DNA of 64,000 nt from an uncultured Alphaproteobacteria bacterium (GTDB lineage Bacteria; Pseudomonadota; Alphaproteobacteria; Micavibrionales; Micavibrionaceae): positions 558,001 to 622,000 of the forward strand of contig CAMLMC010000001.1 in the NCBI GenBank assembly GCA_946481075.1, given 5' to 3'. This document shows, in pieces, positions 59,584 to 64,000 of this stretch. Under the pieces are notes generated by a model. It did no database searches. It was given only the letters and a program-made list of their open reading frames with translations, and had not been told where the DNA came from. The first letter of the stretch is position 1. Each line of letters starts with the position of its first letter. The translations under genes and the position numbers were made by a program.

Positions 59584-60597
59584 ATGAATAAAATTCCCGT
59601 AATTTACGATGGCGATATGGGCGGTGATGACCTTTGGGCCATCGCCATGCTGCTTGGCAACCTTGATCGTTTTGATTTACTCGGCCTTACCACCTGCCAT
59701 GGCAATGTGCCGGTTACGGCCGCCACCAAGAACGTGCTCAATCTTCTTCATTGGCTGGATATCAAAAACACCCCTATCGTACAGGGGGCCGTGAAACCAC
59801 ACGATGGTGTGCAGATAACAGGCGACGATGCGTACGGCACGGATGGTGTCGGCGGCGTTATTCTACCTGAGTCGCGACAAAAGCCGAAAGAAATTGATTG
59901 TGCCGCATGGTTTGCCCAAATATTGGGTGCCCGTTCCGACGTAACGGTGATATGCACAGGGCCCGCGACCAATATCGCCAACTTCCTTGGCAAACACCCC
60001 GAAAAAGCCGCCAAAATCCGGGAAATCATCTTTATGGGTGGGGCCTTGCTGCCACCGGGGGCCAATCTGGAACCGGTAAAGCTGGAATCAGGCCGCTTTC
60101 GTAAGGGCAATATCACGGAATTTGCCGAATTCAATGCCTTTTGCGATCCGGCGGCACTCAATATCATCCTCAAACACAATGTAAAATTCACGGTTTTGGC
60201 GGCGGATGCCACCCAGTTTATGGTGCTGACACCATCGCGGCAGGACAAAATAAAGCGGCTTCATGAAACGTACGGCCCTGCATTCCATCGCATGCTGATG
60301 GCCTGCGCCCATCTTGATCAGGATAAATTCGGCGTAGACGGCCCCTTCATTCACGATCCCAACGTTATCACCTACGCCCTGCGGCCCGATCTGTATCGCG
60401 GCACGGTGCTACCCACACTGCAATTTCTGGAACGTCCGCCGGAAGACCCGCACCGTGGAGAGGCGAAAGAAACCGGCGGCAAAAACGCCACCGCCGCCCA
60501 TTGGATCAACCACATCACCGATACGGACACAGTTTTCAATGTTATGCTGGAAAGCCTGCAGGCCGTGATCGACAAAGCGCCTAAGCGCGATGGATAG
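59584..60597 (+). CDS. Inosine-uridine-type nucleoside hydrolase
   Basis: 337 residues. Nucleoside hydrolases cleave ribonucleosides to base and ribose with calcium. The N-terminal aspartate cluster is IYDGDMGGDDLWAI, followed by GLTTCHGNV, the VICTGPATNIANFL segment, IIFMGGAL, AEFNAFCDPAALNIIL and the late GPFIHDPNVITYAL with its conserved His-Asp. It overlaps the convergent ruvX end by 17 bases. Confidence 0.92.
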   Translation: MNKIPVIYDGDMGGDDLWAIAMLLGNLDRFDLLGLTTCHGNVPVTAATKNVLNLLHWLDIKNTPIVQGAVKPHDGVQITGDDAYGTDGVGGVILPESRQKPKEIDCAAWFAQILGARSDVTVICTGPATNIANFLGKHPEKAAKIREIIFMGGALLPPGANLEPVKLESGRFRKGNITEFAEFNAFCDPAALNIILKHNVKFTVLAADATQFMVLTPSRQDKIKRLHETYGPAFHRMLMACAHLDQDKFGVDGPFIHDPNVITYALRPDLYRGTVLPTLQFLERPPEDPHRGEAKETGGKNATAAHWINHITDTDTVFNVMLESLQAVIDKAPKRDG

Positions 60598-61081
60598 ACA
60601 TATAATCGAGCGCGCCTTGAAGGATTAGCTGCGCCGCGAGTTTATCGACCACCTGGGCGCGTTTTGTTCTCGACATATCCACATCGTTCACCAGAAAATC
60701 ATTCACAGAGGATGTGGATAACCGCTCATCAAATAAGGCAATCCACAAATCGGCCCCCAGTTTCATCCCCAGAGGCTGTGGATAACGCACCATTTCATCA
60801 ATGAAAGAGCGGACACGGTCACAAGAACCGCTGATCGACCCGTCCATGTTCAGCGGCCAGCCGAATACAAATCCGCCAACCTCATAATCCCGGGCAATTT
60901 TGGCAAGTTCGGAAAGATCGGCTGCGAATTTCGTCCGGCGGATGGTGGTAAGCGGGGTCGAAACCCCCTGCCCGGCATCGCAAATGGCAAGGCCGATAGT
61001 TTTCGTGCCCAAATCCACCCCCATCAGGCGGGTATCGCGGGGGCATTCGGCCATGATGTCTTTTAATACGGCTACAGGCAT
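60581..61081 (-). CDS. ruvX: Holliday junction resolvase-like protein RuvX (YqgF)
   Basis: 166 residues from ATG 61081 behind GGAAGATTT; ATG 61054 is an alternative. RNase H-fold protein linked to 16S rRNA 5'-end processing. The catalytic Asp is in MGVDLGTKTIGLAICD, with FVFGWPLNMDGS and DERLSTSSVNDFL as later motifs. Two perfect DnaA-box sequences lie within the gene (60713-60721 and 60777-60785). Confidence 0.93.
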   Translation of the reverse strand: MPVAVLKDIMAECPRDTRLMGVDLGTKTIGLAICDAGQGVSTPLTTIRRTKFAADLSELAKIARDYEVGGFVFGWPLNMDGSISGSCDRVRSFIDEMVRYPQPLGMKLGADLWIALFDERLSTSSVNDFLVNDVDMSRTKRAQVVDKLAAQLILQGALDYMSIHRA

Positions 61082-61090
61082 TAAATCTTC

Positions 61091-61495
61091 CTATAATGAT
61101 GGCCGTTCATGATGGACGCGCCAGTAGGGTAAATCGCCACCACGTTGCTTTTTCGGTTTTATACTATCGGAATCATCGGGCGTTTTTGTTTCAGTGGCTG
61201 GACGCCCTACTCCTCTCACTGAAACCACAAGGCCGGTGTCTTCGCTTTCAGGCAAACTTGCCCCGATTTGTTCCAACCACATAGCCTGCTCAGCCCAAAA
61301 TGCCTCTCTCTCCCGTTCTTTAATGGCGATAACGGTTTCTTCAAGGGAAGGCGGTGTAATCCGCGCTACAGTGTAGAATTCATGATACGGCTCCCATTCA
61401 CTATAGCAGCGACCTTCACGGGAAACCGCACTATCCAAAAGAACCGACGTGCAGCGTTTAAAAATGGATTGAATAGAAGAATCTTCAATAAACAT
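61091..61495 (-). CDS. Hypothetical protein
   Basis: 134 residues from ATG 61495; the upstream bases give no good ribosome site. Hydrophilic and probably partly disordered at the C-terminus (ETKTPDDSDSIKPKKQRGGD). No family recognised. It ends 10 bases before ruvX on the same strand and may be co-transcribed with it. Confidence 0.5.
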   Translation of the reverse strand: MFIEDSSIQSIFKRCTSVLLDSAVSREGRCYSEWEPYHEFYTVARITPPSLEETVIAIKEREREAFWAEQAMWLEQIGASLPESEDTGLVVSVRGVGRPATETKTPDDSDSIKPKKQRGGDLPYWRVHHERPSL

Positions 61496-61577
61496 AACAC
61501 TTTATACTCTGGTTGCACGGGCCTGTCACCTATCAAGAAGGGTGTTAGATTGCAGGGAATCCCTGTAAATTGCCCCT

Positions 61578-62030
61578 ATGACGCATTTATGGTGGATATT
61601 GGCCCTTCTTTCGGGTCTTGGCCTCGCTGGCCGTAATGTTTTGATGAAACAGGCGAGCCTGAAAATCGATGCCGGATTGGCCGCGATGATTCTGTCTCTC
61701 TCCATGGCGGCGGTCAGTATCGGCTATGTCCTTTACCAGAAAATTTCCCGTGAAACCGCACCCATGCCGGAAACGGTGGCCGGGACGCCGTGGGCGGGTA
61801 TCATGATTGCCGCCGTGGCCGGGATATCGCTCGCGAGCGCCAATATCTTCCTCGCCTATTCCTATAAATCCGGTGGCGATGCGGGCCTTGTGGCGATCCT
61901 TCAGAACGGGATTTCGATTTCGGTCACACTTCTTATAGGTGTTCTGTTCCTGCAGGAAGTGATCAAGCCCCAGCAAATGGTAGGCATCGCCCTCGCCATG
62001 GCCGGCATCCTTCTTATCGTCAAACGCTAA
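61578..62030 (+). CDS. Half-size DMT-superfamily (EamA-type) transporter
   Basis: 150 residues with five hydrophobic helices (WWILALLSGLGLAGRNVLMK, LAAMILSLSMAAVSIGYVLY, WAGIMIAAVAGISLASANIF, LVAILQNGISISVTLLIGVL, MVGIALAMAGILLIV). This is half the usual ten-helix EamA transporter, so it should act as a dimer. Substrate unknown. Confidence 0.82.
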   Translation: MTHLWWILALLSGLGLAGRNVLMKQASLKIDAGLAAMILSLSMAAVSIGYVLYQKISRETAPMPETVAGTPWAGIMIAAVAGISLASANIFLAYSYKSGGDAGLVAILQNGISISVTLLIGVLFLQEVIKPQQMVGIALAMAGILLIVKR

Positions 62031-62101
62031 ACCCTTAAATATTTACTGGAATTTGTCGCCCCCCGCGTTTAAAACCAAGGGGAATACATCAAGGAAATAC
62101 T

Positions 62102-62383
62102 ATGGATATCGCAACCGTTAAAAAAGTCGCCCGCCTCGCCCGCATCGAAACCAACGATGAAGAGGCCGAAATCGTCCGCGCCAAGCTCGAAAACATCATG
62201 AAGTTTGTCGAGCAACTGGAAGAAGTCGACACGACCGGCATTGAGCCGCTTTCGAACGTCGTCGACATCAAACTCCGCCTGCGTGATGACGTTGTGAATG
62301 ATGGCAACCAGCAGGAAAAAGTCCTCGCCAACGCGCCGGAACAAACCGCCGGCTTCTTCGTCGTCCCGAAAATTGTAGAATAA
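62102..62383 (+). CDS. gatC: Aspartyl/glutamyl-tRNA amidotransferase subunit C
   Basis: 93 residues, typical. GatC stabilises the GatCAB complex that converts Glu-tRNAGln to Gln-tRNAGln. [51 protein letters not shown] and the end FFVVPKIVE are diagnostic. gatA follows 14 bases later. Confidence 0.96.
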   Translation: MDIATVKKVARLARIETNDEEAEIVRAKLENIMKFVEQLEEVDTTGIEPLSNVVDIKLRLRDDVVNDGNQQEKVLANAPEQTAGFFVVPKIVE

Positions 62384-62397
62384 GAATAGTAGATATT

Positions 62398-63888
62398 ATG
62401 ACCGACCTGACCGACCTCTCCCTTGCCGAAGCCGTCAAAGGCCTGAAAGCCAAGCAGTTTTCCTCCGTTGAAATCACGAAGGCGCATTTGAAAAAGATGG
62501 AGGAATTCCGTCATCTCAATTGCTACATCCTTGAAACGCCGAACGTTGCGTTGAAACAAGCCGAAGAAGCCGACAAGAAAATCGCCGCCGGTACGGCGGG
62601 CTATCTGGAAGGCGCGCCGATCGGCGTGAAGGATTTGTTCTGCACGACCGGCGTGCAAACGACAGCGGCCTCTAAAATCCTCGAAGGCTTCGTTCCACAA
62701 TATGAATCGACAGTGACGAGCAAGCTCTTCGCCGATGGCGCGGTCATGCTCGGCAAATTGAACCTCGATCAATTCGCGATGGGATCGGCCAATACAACAT
62801 CCGCGTTCGGCAATGTCATTTCCCCATGGAAACGCAACAATGGTGACAATGCGGATCTGACACCGGGCGGATCGTCCGGCGGATCATCCGCCGCCGTTGC
62901 CGCGCGCCTCTGTCTGGCCGCGACCGGAACAGACACTGGCGGATCGATCCGTCAGCCTGCCGCCTTTACCGGCATTGCCGGCATCAAACCGACATACGGA
63001 CGCTGTTCGCGTTGGGGCGTTGTATCGTTTGCCTCCTCGCTCGACCAGGCTGGGTCGTTCGGGCGTAATCTCGAAGACGCAGCGATGATGCTGAAATCCA
63101 TGTCCGGTTTCGATCCGAAAGATTCCACATCCGCTGATCGTGAAGTGCCGGATTTTGTCGCGGCGCTCAGCCAAAACGTAAAAGGCCTGAAAGTTGGTAT
63201 TCCGAAAGAATATCGCGTGGATGGCATGCCCGAAGAAATCGCCGCTATATGGGACAAAGGCATTGAATGGCTGAAGGCCGAGGGCGCAGAGATCGTTGAC
63301 GTTTCCCTGCCGCACACAAAATATGGCCTGCCGACTTATTACATCATCGCGCCCGCCGAATGCTCCTCCAACCTCGCCCGTTACGATGGCGTGCGCTACG
63401 GCCTGCGCGTCGATGGCAAAGACTTGACGGAGACATACGAAAAAACACGCGCTGCCGGGTTTGGCGATGAAGTCAAACGCCGCATCATGGTCGGTACCTA
63501 TGTGCTCTCCGCCGGCTATTACGACGCTTATTACCTGAAGGCACAAAAGGTTCGCCGCCTCATTCTCAACGACTTCCTTGAGGCCTACAAAAAATGCGAT
63601 GTCATCCTCGCGCCATCGACACCATCCGCCGCCTTCGCCATCGGTGAAAACGAAGATGACCCGATCAAGATGTACCTGAACGATGTGTTCACGGTCACGG
63701 TGAACCTTGCGGGTCTTCCGGGTCTGTCGGTTCCGGCGGGATTGAACGCGCAAGGTCTGCCGCTCGGTCTGCAACTGATCGGCCGCCCGTGGGATGAAGA
63801 AACCATCATCCGCGCCGGCGGAGCCATCGAACGCGCCGCGAATTTCACGGCCGTGCCTTCGTTGCTGAGCATAAAAAAAGCAGCGTAA
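62398..63888 (+). CDS. gatA: Glutamyl-tRNA(Gln) amidotransferase subunit A
   Basis: 496 residues. The amidase subunit of GatCAB. The Ser-cisSer-Lys triad is visible: Lys in [12 protein letters not shown], and [20 protein letters not shown] followed by [20 protein letters not shown]. The C-terminal [20 protein letters not shown] segment is standard. Unlike the common gatCAB order, the next gene does not start like gatB. Confidence 0.97.
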   Translation: MTDLTDLSLAEAVKGLKAKQFSSVEITKAHLKKMEEFRHLNCYILETPNVALKQAEEADKKIAAGTAGYLEGAPIGVKDLFCTTGVQTTAASKILEGFVPQYESTVTSKLFADGAVMLGKLNLDQFAMGSANTTSAFGNVISPWKRNNGDNADLTPGGSSGGSSAAVAARLCLAATGTDTGGSIRQPAAFTGIAGIKPTYGRCSRWGVVSFASSLDQAGSFGRNLEDAAMMLKSMSGFDPKDSTSADREVPDFVAALSQNVKGLKVGIPKEYRVDGMPEEIAAIWDKGIEWLKAEGAEIVDVSLPHTKYGLPTYYIIAPAECSSNLARYDGVRYGLRVDGKDLTETYEKTRAAGFGDEVKRRIMVGTYVLSAGYYDAYYLKAQKVRRLILNDFLEAYKKCDVILAPSTPSAAFAIGENEDDPIKMYLNDVFTVTVNLAGLPGLSVPAGLNAQGLPLGLQLIGRPWDEETIIRAGGAIERAANFTAVPSLLSIKKAA

Positions 63889-63912
63889 AAAAGTATAATT
63901 TAGGAGATCGAA

Positions 63913-64000
63913 ATGCCTGCACAAAGCTCTTACGACGAAAATTTTTATGGCCTTGAAAAGAAGATGGCCATGATTTTTGCGCCGCTTGTAATTATTGGAG
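63913..64000 (+). CDS. Unknown membrane or secreted protein, partial (runs off right edge)
   Basis: 29 codons from ATG 63913, behind TAGGAGATCG: MPAQSSYDENFYGLEKKMAM and then IFAPLVIIG. The start is soluble, then a hydrophobic run begins (MAMIFAPLVIIG), so a membrane segment is likely. It is not the GatB N-terminus that would be expected after gatA. Too little is visible for a family. Confidence 0.5.
   Translation, partial: MPAQSSYDENFYGLEKKMAMIFAPLVIIG

Noticed and set aside
1..64000. CRISPR arrays, prophage, tRNA or rRNA genes, transposases
   Set aside because: I looked for regularly spaced repeats, phage structural genes, tRNA-like cloverleaf ends and DDE or tyrosine recombinase motifs and found none; the repeats present are dispersed palindromes.

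Overview
The window reads as one stretch of an alphaproteobacterial chromosome, about 52-55 % GC by eye, densely coding. The best evidence for the group is gene order: miaB-phoH-ybeY-corC-lnt-XRE regulator-metK-trmB-rimP-nusA-infB-rbfA-truB-rpsO-pnp, the fabA/fabB/fabI set, a suf operon led by an Rrf2 regulator, DUF1491, an intracellular PHA depolymerase and a TTAA-N7-TTAA (CtrA-type) box. The many short palindromes that begin TGTCATCCTGAG and end CTCAGGATGACA, and the many lineage-specific small proteins, would fit a Micavibrio-like or Rhodospirillales-like organism, but genus cannot be fixed from sequence alone. No rRNA, tRNA, CRISPR array, prophage or classical transposase was seen.

Layout. 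1-2.8 kb: a two-TM coiled-coil protein running off the left edge and two small hypotheticals (minus strand). 2.9-24 kb: the conserved RNA-modification/ribosome-maturation/translation-initiation block on the plus strand (miaB to pnp), interrupted at 18.2-21.5 kb by small secreted EF-hand proteins, gpmA and an unknown enzyme-like protein. 24-28.4 kb: small membrane and stress genes, a family 25 glycosyltransferase, a SET-domain protein, a glycerophosphodiesterase and three tiny hydrophilic stress proteins with EcfG-like promoters. 28.4-33.4 kb: fatty acid synthesis (fabI, fabB, fabA) with two inserted genes. 33.5-37.6 kb: SH3 protein, dusA carrying two in-frame palindromic insertions, and unknown small genes. 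37.7-44.5 kb: a minus-strand suf Fe-S operon (Rrf2 regulator, sufB, two unknown genes, sufC, a DUF559 element fused to sufD, sufS, sufT, iscA/sufA). 44.7-57.5 kb: spermidine-synthase-like membrane protein, DUF1491, fur, a PAS histidine kinase, upp, a degenerate GGDEF protein, tgt without its zinc cysteines, rpmB, a CbiB-like protein, phaZ. 57.45-57.85 kb: an AT-rich intergenic region with CtrA and DnaA boxes, a candidate replication origin or cell-cycle promoter. 57.9-64 kb: YgjP-type metallopeptidase, nucleoside hydrolase, ruvX, a small DMT transporter, gatC, gatA.

The most unusual signals are: (i) a roughly 386-bp DUF559 nuclease-like element with about 38-bp imperfect terminal inverted repeats lying between sufC and sufD and fused in frame to sufD; (ii) two palindromic elements translated as part of DusA, as in the Rickettsia palindromic elements; (iii) three tiny KGG-type/related stress genes each with a GGAAC-N17-G(A/T)TT promoter and its own terminator; (iv) the CtrA/DnaA-box region at 57.5 kb; (v) a phoH gene whose conserved N-terminus has no canonical start codon; (vi) a tRNA-guanine transglycosylase in which all three zinc cysteines are replaced.
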